Origin: Micromonospora tarapacensis | GTDB taxonomy: Bacteria; Actinomycetota; Actinomycetes; Mycobacteriales; Micromonosporaceae | Direction of reading: 5' to 3' | Assembly: GCF_019697375.1 (NCBI RefSeq) | Contig: NZ_JAHCDI010000004.1 | Location: forward strand, 1,289,324 to 1,353,323 | DNA: 64,000 nucleotides | Part shown: positions 17,046 to 25,459 of the stretch, piece by piece | Layout: each line of letters begins with the position of its first letter | How positions within the stretch are numbered: the first letter of the stretch is position 1 | Notes under the pieces: generated by a model | Told to the model about the DNA's origin: nothing | The model's input: only the letters and a program-made list of their open reading frames with translations | Database searches by the model: none | Program-made: the position numbers and the translations under genes

Positions 17046-18062
17046 ATGTCCGATTTGTCATATGTCGCGGCCGATCTGCAGTCGGTGGGCACCCCCTCGC
17101 TCTGGGCGATCACCCTCCTGGGCGTGCTCGCCCTGCTCGTGCTCGACTTCCTGGTGACCCGCCGCCCGCACGAGGTCTCGCTCAAGGAGGCACTCGGCTG
17201 GTCCGCGTTCTACATAGCCCTGCCGCTGGCCTTCGGCGCCTGGGTCTGGCAGCGCTACGGCTCGCAGCGGGGCTTCGAGTACCTCACCGGCTACCTGGTC
17301 GAGAAGTCGCTGTCGGTCGACAACCTCTTCGTCTTCATGCTGCTGCTGGCCGCCTTCGCGGTGCCGAGCGTGCTCGCCCAGCGGGTGCTGCTGTTCGGCA
17401 TCACCGGCGCGCTGGTGCTGAGGGGTGTCTTCATCGCCCTGGGTGCGGCCGCGTTGCAGACCCTCGACTTCGCTTTCCTGATCTTCGCGTTGATCCTGCT
17501 GTTCACCGCGGCCAAGCTGCTGCGCGACGCGCTCACCGGTCACGAGCAGACGGTGGACATCGGCACCATGCGCTCAGTACGCCTGCTGCGTCGGTTCATG
17601 CCGGTGGTCCACGAGTACCACGGCACGAAGATGACCGTGCGGGTCGACGGGCGCCGGGCGCTCACCCCGCTCGCGTTGGTGGTGGTGGCGGTGCTCGCCA
17701 CCGACGTGGTCTTCGCCGTCGACTCGGTGCCGGCCGTCTACGGCATCACCGAGGATCCGTACCTCGTCTTCGCCACCAACGCCTTCGCCCTGCTCGGCCT
17801 GCGGGCGCTGTACTTCGTGCTGCACGCGGCGCTGAGCCGGCTGGTCCACCTCAGCTACGGTCTGGCGATCATCCTGGCCTTCATCGGCGTCAAGCTCGGC
17901 CTGCACTGGGCACACGGCGTCTGGGAGGGCGTCCCGGAGATCCCCACCGTGGCGTCGCTCCTGGTCATCCTCGGCGTGCTGACCGTCGTCACCCTCACCA
18001 GCCTGCGGGCCACCCGCAACGCGGTGCCCGGCTCGAAGGAAGTCGTCACCGAACGCAAGTGA
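17046..18062 (+). CDS. TerC family integral membrane protein (manganese efflux type)
   Basis: 338 residues with about nine hydrophobic segments. The diagnostic acidic motifs are present: 'VEKSLSVDNLFVFMLLL' near residue 88 and 'ATDVVFAVDSVPAVYGIT' near 220. TerC proteins were first linked to tellurite resistance; several bacterial members export Mn2+ and help metalate secreted enzymes. The riboswitch directly upstream strongly favours the manganese role here. GAGGAG at 17035-17040 sits five bases before ATG 17046. Confidence 0.9.
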   Translation: MSDLSYVAADLQSVGTPSLWAITLLGVLALLVLDFLVTRRPHEVSLKEALGWSAFYIALPLAFGAWVWQRYGSQRGFEYLTGYLVEKSLSVDNLFVFMLLLAAFAVPSVLAQRVLLFGITGALVLRGVFIALGAAALQTLDFAFLIFALILLFTAAKLLRDALTGHEQTVDIGTMRSVRLLRRFMPVVHEYHGTKMTVRVDGRRALTPLALVVVAVLATDVVFAVDSVPAVYGITEDPYLVFATNAFALLGLRALYFVLHAALSRLVHLSYGLAIILAFIGVKLGLHWAHGVWEGVPEIPTVASLLVILGVLTVVTLTSLRATRNAVPGSKEVVTERK

Positions 18063-18137
18063 CCCCCGCCGGCCCGGCAACGCCGCCGCCCGGGTCGGCG
18101 AACGCACCCGTGGCGTCGCCGGACGTGGTACGACTGA

Positions 18138-18740
18138 GTGGTGGGCATCGTGACTCCGGGATTCCAGGGCCGGCCGCGTTCCGGGGCGCCGGACCTGCCT
18201 CCGGGGCAGTACCTGACTCCGGACTTTCCCGTCCTCTCCGCCGGCCCGACACCGAGGGTGCCGCGCGATCAGTGGGAGTTCGTCATCAGCACCGAGACCG
18301 GTACCCAACACCGGTGGAGCTGGGACGAGATGATGGCGCTGCCGCAGGAGACACCGACCGTCGACATCCACTGCGTCACCCGCTGGTCGAAGCTCGGCAC
18401 CACCTGGCGGGGCGTCTCGCTGGACACCCTGCTCGACGGGGTGGACAGCGCGGCGGACTACGCCCTGGCCCACTGCTACGGCGGCTACACGACCAACCTG
18501 CCGCTGGACGACCTGCGTGACGGGCAGGCCTGGCTGGTACACACCTTCGACGGTGCGGACCTGCCCGCCGAGCACGGCGGCCCGGCCCGGCTGCTGGTAC
18601 CCCACCTGTACTTCTGGAAGTCCGCCAAGTGGGCGCGCGGCATCAACCTCACGGTCGAGGACACCCCCGGGTTCTGGGAGACCGCCGGCTACCACGACTA
18701 CGGAGACCCGTGGCGCGAGCAGCGGTACCAGGGCGATTGA
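18138..18740 (+). CDS. Molybdopterin-dependent oxidoreductase (sulfite oxidase / MsrP-like, single domain)
   Basis: The 200-residue protein is one oxidoreductase molybdopterin-binding domain. 'VDIHCVTRWSKLGTTWRGV' contains the Cys (about residue 79) expected to ligate molybdenum, followed by 'HCYGGYTTNLPLDDL' and 'GPARLLVPHLYFWKSAKW'. No Tat signal is visible, so it should act in the cytoplasm or use a partner. The start may be GTG 18138, 18141 or 18150. The flavin reductase immediately downstream is the likely electron partner. The natural substrate is unknown. Confidence 0.85.
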   Translation: MVGIVTPGFQGRPRSGAPDLPPGQYLTPDFPVLSAGPTPRVPRDQWEFVISTETGTQHRWSWDEMMALPQETPTVDIHCVTRWSKLGTTWRGVSLDTLLDGVDSAADYALAHCYGGYTTNLPLDDLRDGQAWLVHTFDGADLPAEHGGPARLLVPHLYFWKSAKWARGINLTVEDTPGFWETAGYHDYGDPWREQRYQGD

Positions 18741-18748
18741 GCGGGCGG

Positions 18749-19471
18749 ATGCGCTGGCAGGCGGCCCGGCTGGTGGACCGCCGGGTGGAGACGTCGACCG
18801 CGCAGACGCTGGTGCTGGAGGTGCCCGGCTGGCCGGCACATTTGCCGGGTCAGCATGTCGACATCCGGCTCACCGCGCCCGACGGGTACCAGGCGGCCCG
18901 GTCGTACTCCCTGGCCGCCCCGGCGGACGGCGACCGGATCGAGGTGACCGTCCAGCGGGTGCCCGAGGGCGAGGTGTCGCCGTTCCTGGTGGACGGCTAC
19001 CGCGAGGGCGACCCGGTCGAGGTACGCGGCCCGATCGGCGGCTGGTTCGTCTGGCGGACCCAGCAGACCGACCCGGTGCTGCTGGTCGCCGGCGGATCGG
19101 GGGTGGTGCCGTTGATGGCCATGATCCGGGCCCGGCGGGCGGCCGGCAACCGGACCCCGTTCCGGCTGATCTACTCCGTGCGCACCCCGGCCGACGTCTT
19201 CTACGCCGAGGAGTTGCGCCGCCGGGTCCGCGACGACGCGGGCCTCGACGTCGCGTACGTCTACACCCGAGAGGCACCCGATGGATGGCGTGGTGAGCCA
19301 CACCGGCTCGGCCTCGCCGACGTCAACAACCACGGCTGGCCGCCGGCGCTGGAGCCGTCGGTGTACGTCTGCGGCCCCACCGGTTTCGTGGAGGCCGTCT
19401 CCGATCTGCTCGTCGGGCTGGGCCACCCGGCGCGGCGGGTCCGCACCGAACGCTTCGGCCCGACCGGCTGA
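18749..19471 (+). CDS. FAD/NAD(P)-binding ferredoxin reductase-like oxidoreductase
   Basis: 240 residues with the FNR layout: an FAD-binding barrel with 'RSYSLAAP' near residue 51, a pyridine-nucleotide domain with 'LLVAGGSGVVPLMAM' near 112, and the C-terminal 'VYVCGPTGFVEAV' near 207. No 2Fe-2S domain is present. It begins eight bases after the molybdoenzyme stop and probably passes electrons between NAD(P)H and that enzyme. I chose ATG 18749; an overlapping TTG at 18737 is possible. Confidence 0.85.
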   Translation: MRWQAARLVDRRVETSTAQTLVLEVPGWPAHLPGQHVDIRLTAPDGYQAARSYSLAAPADGDRIEVTVQRVPEGEVSPFLVDGYREGDPVEVRGPIGGWFVWRTQQTDPVLLVAGGSGVVPLMAMIRARRAAGNRTPFRLIYSVRTPADVFYAEELRRRVRDDAGLDVAYVYTREAPDGWRGEPHRLGLADVNNHGWPPALEPSVYVCGPTGFVEAVSDLLVGLGHPARRVRTERFGPTG

Positions 19472-19483
19472 GAGGAGCCGCGG

Positions 19484-19765
19484 ATGACCGCGCTGCCCTA
19501 CGTGGACGGCAACATGCTCGACGGCCCGCTCGGGGAGGTGTTCGCGGTCGACCTGAGCACCGCCACCGCCCGGTGCGCCCACTGCGGCACTCCCGGCCCG
19601 GTGGCCGGGCTGCGCGTCTACTCGCACGCGCCCGGCCTGGTGGCCCGCTGCCCGAACTGCGCCCAGGTGATGCTGCGCCTGGTCCGGGCGCCGGACCGCG
19701 CCTGGCTCGATCTGCGCGGCGCCACCTTCCTGCGGTTCCCGATGCCGATCGAGCGCACCCCCTAG
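19484..19765 (+). CDS. DUF6510-like small zinc-ribbon protein
   Basis: A 93-residue protein with two CxxC pairs, 'CAHCG' and 'CPNCA', spaced about 30 residues apart as in a zinc ribbon. The opening 'YVDGNMLDGPLGEVFAVD' fits DUF6510. It starts 12 bp after the ferredoxin reductase and is the third gene of the molybdoenzyme operon. A role in electron transfer or assembly is possible but unproven. Confidence 0.75.
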   Translation: MTALPYVDGNMLDGPLGEVFAVDLSTATARCAHCGTPGPVAGLRVYSHAPGLVARCPNCAQVMLRLVRAPDRAWLDLRGATFLRFPMPIERTP

Positions 19766-19868
19766 CGCCTCCGCCGGCCCTCGTGTCGGGAGGCGGCCAT
19801 CCGCCGCCGCCCTCCAGGACGGTCCGGTTGTGACGTTTGGCGGCGCTCAGCGCGGGAACCGGGCCGGC

Positions 19869-21170
19869 ATGACGAAGCCTCGTGTGGTGGTCGTGGGGGC
19901 CGGCTTCGCCGGTTACCACGCGGCGAAGACGTTGAGCCGGCTGGCCCGCGACCGGGCCGAGGTCGTCCTGCTGAACTCGACCGACTACTTCCTCTACCTG
20001 CCGCTGCTGCCGGAGGTGGCGGCGGGCGTGGTGGAGCCCGGTCGGATCGCCGTGCCGCTGAGCGGCACGCTGGACGGCGTGCGGGTGGTGATCGGCGAGG
20101 CCGACCACGTGGACCTGCAGAACCGTTGGGTCGGTTTCACCCAGCCGGAGGGCGATCGCAACCGGCTGGCGTACGACCGGTTGGTCCTGGCGGTCGGCAG
20201 CGTCAACAAGCTGCTGCCCATTCCCGGCGTGACCGAGTACGCGCACGGTTTTCGCGGCCTGCCCGAGGCGCTCTACCTGCACGACCACGTGATCCGGCAG
20301 ATTGAGCTGGCCGAGCAGGTCGACGACCCGGCCGAGCAGCAGGCGCGGGCCACCTTCGTGGTGGTGGGTGCCGGTTACACCGGTACCGAGGTGGCCGCGC
20401 ACGGCCAGTTGTTCACCGACGAGTTGGCCGCCCAGCACTCCCGCCTGAAGATCCGCCCGAAGTGGATGTTGCTGGACGTCGCCCCCCGGGTGCTGCCGGA
20501 GCTGGATCGGCGGATGTCGGCCACCGCCGACCGGGTGTTGCGGCGGCGGGGGGTGGACGTCCGGATGGGCACCTCGGTGGCGGTGGCGACCTCCGACGGT
20601 GTCAAGCTCACCGACGGCGAGTACGTGTCCACCTGCTCCCTGATCTGGTGCGTCGGCGTTCGCCCCGACCCGTTCGTCGCGGAACTGGGCCTGCGGACCG
20701 AGAAGGGGCGGCTGGTCGTCGACGAGTACCTCAACGTCCCCGGTTTTCCCGAGGTGTACGCCTGCGGCGACGCCGCCGCCGTGCCTGACCTGACCCGGCC
20801 CGGAGAGATCTGCACGATGACCGCCCAGCACGCCCAGCGCCAGGGCAAGCTCGCCGCGCACAACATCGCCGCCTCGTACGGGCAGGGGCGCCGCCGGCCC
20901 TACAAGCACCACGACCTGGGTTGGGTGGTCGACCTGGGCGGTAAGCAGGCGGCGGCGAACCCGCTCAAGGTGCCGCTGTCCGGCCTGCCGGCCAAGGCGG
21001 TGACCCGCGGCTACCATCTGCTGGCGATGCCCGGCAACCGGGCCAGGGTGAGCGCCGACTGGCTGCTCGACGCGACGCTGGCCCGGCCGGCGGCGCAGCT
21101 CGGGCTGGTTCCCGCCAACGCCGTGCCACTGGAGAGTTCCTCGCCCGAGACGCCCGCGCGGGTGCGCTGA
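19869..21170 (+). CDS. ndh: Type II NADH dehydrogenase (NDH-2)
   Basis: The 433-residue flavoprotein has two dinucleotide-binding folds: FAD at the N-terminus ('VVVGAGFAGYHAAKTL') and NADH near residue 160 ('FVVVGAGYTGTEVAA'). Also present are the 'YACGDAAAVPDL' motif, 'TAQHAQRQGKLAAHNI' and a C-terminal amphipathic region. NDH-2 passes electrons from NADH to menaquinone without pumping protons. ATG 19869 puts the dinucleotide fold close to the N-terminus; the upstream in-frame start at 19830 adds an unlikely leader. Confidence 0.88.
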   Translation: MTKPRVVVVGAGFAGYHAAKTLSRLARDRAEVVLLNSTDYFLYLPLLPEVAAGVVEPGRIAVPLSGTLDGVRVVIGEADHVDLQNRWVGFTQPEGDRNRLAYDRLVLAVGSVNKLLPIPGVTEYAHGFRGLPEALYLHDHVIRQIELAEQVDDPAEQQARATFVVVGAGYTGTEVAAHGQLFTDELAAQHSRLKIRPKWMLLDVAPRVLPELDRRMSATADRVLRRRGVDVRMGTSVAVATSDGVKLTDGEYVSTCSLIWCVGVRPDPFVAELGLRTEKGRLVVDEYLNVPGFPEVYACGDAAAVPDLTRPGEICTMTAQHAQRQGKLAAHNIAASYGQGRRRPYKHHDLGWVVDLGGKQAAANPLKVPLSGLPAKAVTRGYHLLAMPGNRARVSADWLLDATLARPAAQLGLVPANAVPLESSSPETPARVR

Positions 21171-21238
21171 CCGGCCCCTGGGCGGTGCGGCCGGAGCGGG
21201 TACTCACGACCGCCGACCGGTCGGTGCGGCCCCGGGGC

Positions 21239-21275
21239 GGCGCGGCTGCGACCGTGAGCGTGCCGCAGCCGCGCC
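21239..21275. terminator. Convergent stem-loop between ndh and the DUF2267-like gene
   Basis: A perfect 12-bp stem (21239-21250 with 21264-21275) and 13-nt loop lie in the 109-bp gap between two converging genes. The position suits a bidirectional terminator. Confidence 0.65.
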
Positions 21276-21279
21276 CGGC

Positions 21280-22256
21280 TCAGCCGGCCAGGCCGGCGCC
21301 GGCCTCGTCGATCGCGCCGTCGACCGCGTGGGCCAGGTCGATGTCCATCGGGGTCACCGCGCGGGCGTTGCTGCTGGACACGGTCAGCACGGCGGTCGTG
21401 GGGTCGGCCCGGCCGATCCGGGGTCCGCGGCCGGTCTGGTCCCGGAGCTGGTCGAGCCGGTCCAGGACGCGGTCGAGGTTGCCGGGCGGCAACTCGAGGG
21501 TTCGGGACAGCGCCGAGCTGTCACCGGACCAGTAGGGCAGTCCGGCCAGGGCCTCGCGTAGTTCGGCGTCCGACAGCGGTGGGGTGGCGCTGCTCGCACC
21601 GACGACGCCGCCGCCGGCCGCCGGCGGGTTCAGCAGTTCCCGCAGCTCGTCCGGTACGTGCAGCGAGTCGACCAGGTCGCGGTCGTGCGCGGCCAGCGCG
21701 GCGAGGGTTGCCTCCGCCTGGTAACGGGCCTGTTCCGGGCTGCGACCGCTGATCCGGCCGACCTCGGCCAGGAACCCGCCGAGATCATGGCGCCGCTTGA
21801 TGCCGTCCACCGGCACGACGTCGTGCAGCGAGGTGGGAACCGCCGCCAGCAGTCGCCGGCGTTCGGCCGCCTCCAGCGCCCAGGCCAGCACGAGCACGGT
21901 CGACTCGACCCCGACCTTGGCGGTCCGGAAGTCGACGCCGGCGCGGCGGACGACGTCGTCGACCAGTTCGCGGTAGCCCACGGCGGTGACCCCGGGCGCG
22001 TCGACGCCCGGTTTCGGGCGAGGCCGGGGTTGTCCGGGACGCCGGCCGGCGGGACCGTGGGCCCGCCGCGAACGGTGTCCGGTTTGTGGGCCTGTCCGGC
22101 CGGCGGTGGGCCGGCGCGCCTGTTCTGGTTGAGGTGGGCGAGTTGCTTCGACGCGCTCAGGCTGGCGCCGGTGTCGGCAGCCTGCATGCCGCGTTCCCGG
22201 GCCTGGCGGGCCAGCGCCCGGCGGCGCTGGTTGTCGCCCTCCATCTGCTTGCGCAT
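21280..22256 (-). pseudogene. DUF2267-domain protein with basic N-terminal tail, single frameshift near 22010-22040
   Basis: The protein starts at ATG 22256 (GCGAGGTG upstream) with a basic tail, 'MRKQMEGDNQRRRALARQAR', then 'LSASKQLAHLNQNRR'. After about 80 codons the family sequence continues in a different frame: 'VGYRELVDDVVRRAGVDF', 'LLAAVPTSLHDVVPVDG', 'LAGLPYWSGDSSALSRTL' and 'AVDGAIDEAGAGLAG' at the end. The span is 977 bp, so one added base gives an uninterrupted protein of about 325 residues. The junction falls in the low-complexity Pro/Arg linker, so the exact site cannot be fixed. Function unknown. Confidence 0.75.
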
Positions 22257-22468
22257 GGTGACACCTCGCTTCCGCTGGTGTTTCCCTGCCTTCGCCGACC
22301 GCGTTCCCGGCGCTGCCGGGAGCGAAACGACCGGTTCGGCGGTGGGGGACCGCCGTCGGCGATGCCGGCGCGGCTTCATCCGCCCGGGGTGAGGGACCGT
22401 CACCCGGGCAGGGCCGACGATCGCAGTGGACCGGAGATCTTCCGAGGCACGCGGAAGGGAAGGTCGTG

Positions 22469-22771
22469 ATGAAGCGGATAATCGAGATCGTCCCCGCCCG
22501 ACCCGGCTGGTACGCCCGCTGGCGGCTGGCACCCGAGAGCACCCGCTGTTACCCGGTGAGCCTGTGGGCGCTGCTGGAGGAGGCCGACGGCACCGGCCGC
22601 GAGGTGATCGGCGTCGACTGCGCCGGTCAGTGGCCCGGGGCGGAGGACGACGGGACGGGCGCGGAGTTCGTTCGCTATCTGTTCCAGACCCCGGATTCCG
22701 GGTCGCCGGAGGACGCGGAGCCGACCCCGCAGCGCGGCCGTGGCGGCTCGTACCCGGTCCCGACGCCCTGA
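22469..22771 (+). CDS. Hypothetical protein, 100 residues
   Basis: Starts at ATG 22469 after GGAAGGGAAGG (a GTG at 22466 is an alternative). The first 75 residues look like a compact soluble domain ('IIEIVPARPGWYARWRL', 'VSLWALLEEADGTGREVIGV'), and the last 25 are acidic then Pro/Gly/Arg-rich. I do not recognise the family. A strong terminator follows 10 bp after the stop, so it is probably a single-gene unit. Confidence 0.65.
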   Translation: MKRIIEIVPARPGWYARWRLAPESTRCYPVSLWALLEEADGTGREVIGVDCAGQWPGAEDDGTGAEFVRYLFQTPDSGSPEDAEPTPQRGRGGSYPVPTP

Positions 22772-22781
22772 ACCATCCTCC

Positions 22782-22814
22782 GGCCCCCGACCCCTGGTCC
22801 CAGGGTCGGGGGCC
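22782..22814 (+). terminator. Stem-loop terminator after the gene at 22469
   Basis: A perfect 12-bp inverted repeat (22782-22793 with 22803-22814) with a 9-nt loop lies just after the stop at 22771. The stem is almost entirely G/C except one A-T pair. Confidence 0.75.
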
Positions 22815-23052
22815 ACCCCCCTTCGGCAGTGCCTGCACGCGCTGCACCGGGTCGAACAGCAACCCGGCAAGCTGCTGCGCCTGCTCAACGACGCCCTGCC
22901 GGAGACCACCCTGGCCGGCGGTCAGGGCCGGTTCGCCACGATGGTGCTGGGTGTTGTCCGGCCGCACCGCGACGGCCGCGCCACCGGCGCCGGCGGCCGG
23001 CCGCACCGGCACCTGCACGCGGTGCCCGCCTCGGGCGGGGCGGACCAGCAGG
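22815..23052 (+). pseudogene. Remnant of a SpoIIE/PP2C-type phosphatase domain
   Basis: One frame reads 'KLLRLLNDALPETTLAGGQG' then 'RFATMVLGVVRPHRDGRA', matching the region of SpoIIE phosphatases between the 'L..LN.AL' helix and the 'RF.T...' strand. Neither the upstream catalytic part nor a complete C-terminus is present. The fragment begins right after a terminator and ends without a family-like C-terminus. I read it as a decayed end of a stress-signalling phosphatase gene. The assignment rests on a short stretch. Confidence 0.45.
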
Positions 23053-23064
23053 GGCGACGGCGTC

Positions 23065-23240
23065 GTGACCGCCGCGACGACCGGCATCTCGCCCGCTGGC
23101 GTGTACCCGGACTACCTGCACCGCCTCGCCGAGCCCGACGAGCAGGCCGCCGTCGACGTGGCGCGGCGCCTGCCCGGCGCCGGCGTGCCGGCCGATCGGG
23201 TACTGCTGGATCTGGTCGCCCCCGCGACTTTCCGCGTGCG
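23065..23240 (+). pseudogene. Remnant of a cobalamin-binding (B12-binding_2) domain protein
   Basis: From GTG 23065 the frame gives 'YPDYLHRLAEPDEQAAVDVA' followed by 'LPGAGVPADRVLLDLVAPA'. This is the helical N-terminal cap of B12-binding regulators and methyltransferases. The usual continuation (the WxxG-type helix and the cobalamin-binding Rossmann domain) is missing; after base 23232 the sequence is unrelated. Together with the SpoIIE fragment just upstream and the intact STAS gene downstream it suggests a former partner-switching cluster reduced by deletion. The rest of 22772-23380 holds no other gene I can support. Confidence 0.5.
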
Positions 23241-23380
23241 GCGGCCTTCCTCGATCAGGGCGGGGCGGCGGTGGGACGGCGGACCTCGTAGCAGGGGGCG
23301 TAGGATCCGGCCGGCCGTAGGCTCACCTTATACTTGCCGCACAGCAAGCATCGGTCCTGGACGGCGGGAGGGGATTCGTC

Positions 23381-23740
23381 GTGGCGTTCACCGTCACGCG
23401 CGTCGATCACGACGACGGCGGCCCGGTCCGGCTCCGCCTGGCCGGCGAGCTCGACATGAGCGGCGCTCCCCAACTCGACGCCGCCATCGACGGGCTGGCC
23501 ACGGCCGGGGAGCGCCGCCTGCTGGTCGACCTGACCGACCTCACGTTCTGCGATTCGACCGGCATCGCCGCCCTCGTTCGCGGCGACAGTCTCGCGGCGG
23601 GCGAGGGTGGGTGGTTGCGGGTCACCGGTGCGACCGGCCGGGTGGAGCGGGTGCTCAAGCTGACCGGCCTGGCGGAGGTGCTGGGGTACGGATTCGACCT
23701 GGTTGACCCGGCGGGCACCGACCGGCCGGATATGGGCTAG
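23381..23740 (+). CDS. STAS-domain anti-sigma factor antagonist
   Basis: 119 residues forming a complete STAS domain: 'VRLRLAGELDMSGAPQLDAAI', 'LLVDLTDLTFCDSTGIAALV' and 'VLKLTGLAEVLGY'. The Ser/Thr position phosphorylated in anti-anti-sigma factors falls in 'CDSTGIAAL'. Such proteins free a SigB/F-type sigma factor from its anti-sigma kinase. A SigB/F-like sigma factor and a STAS-kinase protein occur at 59897 and 62929, far from this gene. GTG 23381 follows GGGAGGGG. Confidence 0.87.
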   Translation: MAFTVTRVDHDDGGPVRLRLAGELDMSGAPQLDAAIDGLATAGERRLLVDLTDLTFCDSTGIAALVRGDSLAAGEGGWLRVTGATGRVERVLKLTGLAEVLGYGFDLVDPAGTDRPDMG

Positions 23741-23798
23741 ATTTCCCGCCAGCGCGGGACCGACAGCTCCCGTACTGGCCGACCTGAGGCAGGTAACG

Positions 23799-24245
23799 AT
23801 GGGCGCACGCACCCTTGCTCCGGTTCGCATCCTCGTGGTGGACGACGACCCGGGCGACGTGCTCATGATCGAGGAGGCGCTGGCGACCTCGGACGTCGAG
23901 AAGGTCATCGACGTGGTCGGCGACGGTCAGGAGGCGATGGAGTTCCTCCGCCGCGAGGGTCGGCACGGCGAGGCCCAACGCCCGGACGTGATCCTGCTCG
24001 ACCTGAACATGCCCCGCAAGGACGGGCGTCAGGTGCTGGGCGAGGTGAAGAGCGACGAGGACCTGCGGACCATCCCGATCGTCGTGCTGACCACCTCGAA
24101 CGCGGACACCGACATCATCAGCAGCTACACGCTTCAGGCCAACGCGTACGTCACCAAGCCGATCGATCTGGACGACTTCAACGATGTGGTGCACCGCATC
24201 GACGAGTTCTTCGGCCGGGTGGTCGTGCTGCCGAAGCGGGCCTGA
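23799..24245 (+). CDS. Single-domain response regulator (CheY/Rcp1-like)
   Basis: 148 residues comprising one receiver domain and no output domain. 'ILVVDDDPGDVLMIEEAL' supplies the acidic pocket, 'VILLDLNMPRKDGRQVL' the phosphorylated Asp, 'IVVLTTSNADTDI' the Thr/Ser, and 'ANAYVTKPIDLDDF' the Lys. The extended loop after strand 2 resembles the Rcp1 group that pairs with phytochrome or other sensor kinases. No kinase is adjacent. ATG 23799 is preferred to an upstream start because it follows GAGGCAGG. Confidence 0.87.
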   Translation: MGARTLAPVRILVVDDDPGDVLMIEEALATSDVEKVIDVVGDGQEAMEFLRREGRHGEAQRPDVILLDLNMPRKDGRQVLGEVKSDEDLRTIPIVVLTTSNADTDIISSYTLQANAYVTKPIDLDDFNDVVHRIDEFFGRVVVLPKRA

Positions 24246-24270
24246 CCGGCGCGGCCACCGCCGCCACGGG

Positions 24271-25122
24271 TCAGGCCAGCGCGGCCACCACGGTGACGGC
24301 CCGCTCCTCGTGCTGCGCGTACGCGTAGGGGTAGGCGGAGATCTGTACGGCCTGGGCGGCCATGGTCACGCTCAACTGCTGCCAACCGGGCACCTCCAGC
24401 AGCGCCTCGTAGAACGCGCGGGACGCGTACGCGGGGCGCATCAGTTCGCGTACCGTGCCCCAACCGCTGCTCGGGCGCTGCTGGAACAGCCCCACCGAGT
24501 CGTGGTCCCAGCCGACGGCCTGGTGCGGGTAGTTCTGCGACTCGGGCAGCACACCGCTGGCGTAGTTGAGCAGCGTGCTCTCCTGCATCGCCGTGGCGAC
24601 GGCGACCACCAGTCCCTGGCGGGGAATCTCCATGTCGACGCCCACGTCCACGATCACCTTGGCGTTGTCCATCTGTGCCTGGGTGAGCCCGGCGACCGGC
24701 TTGGGGCGGCGCGGCTTGGCGGGCGACTTCTTCGCCTTGGGGGTGGCCGACGGTTCGGCACTCGGCGAGGCGCTGGGGCTGACCGGGGTGGGGGAGGGGC
24801 TGCGGTCGAGGGAACGGGACGCTGCCTCGTCCTGGGCGGCCAGCGCACGGTCGGCCACCGCCTCGGCCACCCGCGGTCGCGGTGCGGGTGCCTCCTCCTC
24901 GCCCCTGGTCGCCAGGACGGCCGTCGCGCCGAGGCAGCAGGTCACGCCGGTGGCCAGCGCCACCCGGACGGGGGTGGAGGCCAGCATGGTGCGGACGCCG
25001 CGGCGAGGGAGCGCCGTCGCACGGTGCCGCCCTGTCGTCCGTTCGGATGATGCTCCGTCGGTTGACTGGCTCGCCGGTTGCTCGGGGGTCGGCTTCTCGC
25101 CGATCTGGTCGTCGGGGTGCAC
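24271..25122 (-). CDS. Membrane-anchored lysozyme-like protein
   Basis: 283 residues: a polar N-terminus (1-45), one membrane helix near 48-68 ('VALATGVTCCLGATAVLA'), a long Pro/Ser/Ala-rich linker with 'SPSASPSAEPSATPKAKKSP', then a C-terminal domain. That domain has 'VAVATAMQESTLLNYASG', 'DHDSVGLFQQRPSSGWG' and 'YASRAFYEALLEVPGWQQL', features of a soluble-lytic-transglycosylase-like fold with the likely catalytic Glu in 'MQES'. It should act on peptidoglycan outside the membrane. It starts with GTG 25122. Confidence 0.8.
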   Translation of the reverse strand: MHPDDQIGEKPTPEQPASQSTDGASSERTTGRHRATALPRRGVRTMLASTPVRVALATGVTCCLGATAVLATRGEEEAPAPRPRVAEAVADRALAAQDEAASRSLDRSPSPTPVSPSASPSAEPSATPKAKKSPAKPRRPKPVAGLTQAQMDNAKVIVDVGVDMEIPRQGLVVAVATAMQESTLLNYASGVLPESQNYPHQAVGWDHDSVGLFQQRPSSGWGTVRELMRPAYASRAFYEALLEVPGWQQLSVTMAAQAVQISAYPYAYAQHEERAVTVVAALA

Positions 25123-25459
25123 CCGCCGAGGCTAGAAAGGCGGCGGACGCCTGCCATCGGCTGGGTTGGTGGCATGCGTCACATTTCGCGGCTATCCGCC
25201 CGGTGATTCTTCGCTAGCCACCACATAGCGGATGGAATTCGATTACCCGAAATTCCGTAAATGACGGGAATGTCATGCCAAGATGGCCGCAAACAGTAAT
25301 CTTGGGGGCATCGATGGCCGGGTTCGGGTGCCTCACCCGAACGGGCGATGCCGGGATCGACCCGAATTCGCCCCCACCTGGGGTGGTCGGACCATCCGGC
25401 GCGGATGCCGCGCCGTGTTCCCCCGACGCCGGGCCACCGTGCCGCGCCGGGACCGCGGA
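25123..25459. other. Intergenic region with an AT-richer centre; no confident gene
   Basis: This 337-bp gap lies between the divergently placed lysozyme-like gene and the end of OsmC. From about 25195 to 25310 the base composition is clearly lower in GC than the flanks (ATGGAATTCGATTACCCG, AATTCCGTAAATGACG), which suggests promoter DNA. An ATG at 25314 opens a plus-strand frame (start 'MAGFGCLTRTGDAGIDPN') that resembles the beginning of a sensor protein, but it loses any family likeness within about 20 codons. I regard that as a possible truncated gene start only. Confidence 0.35.
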
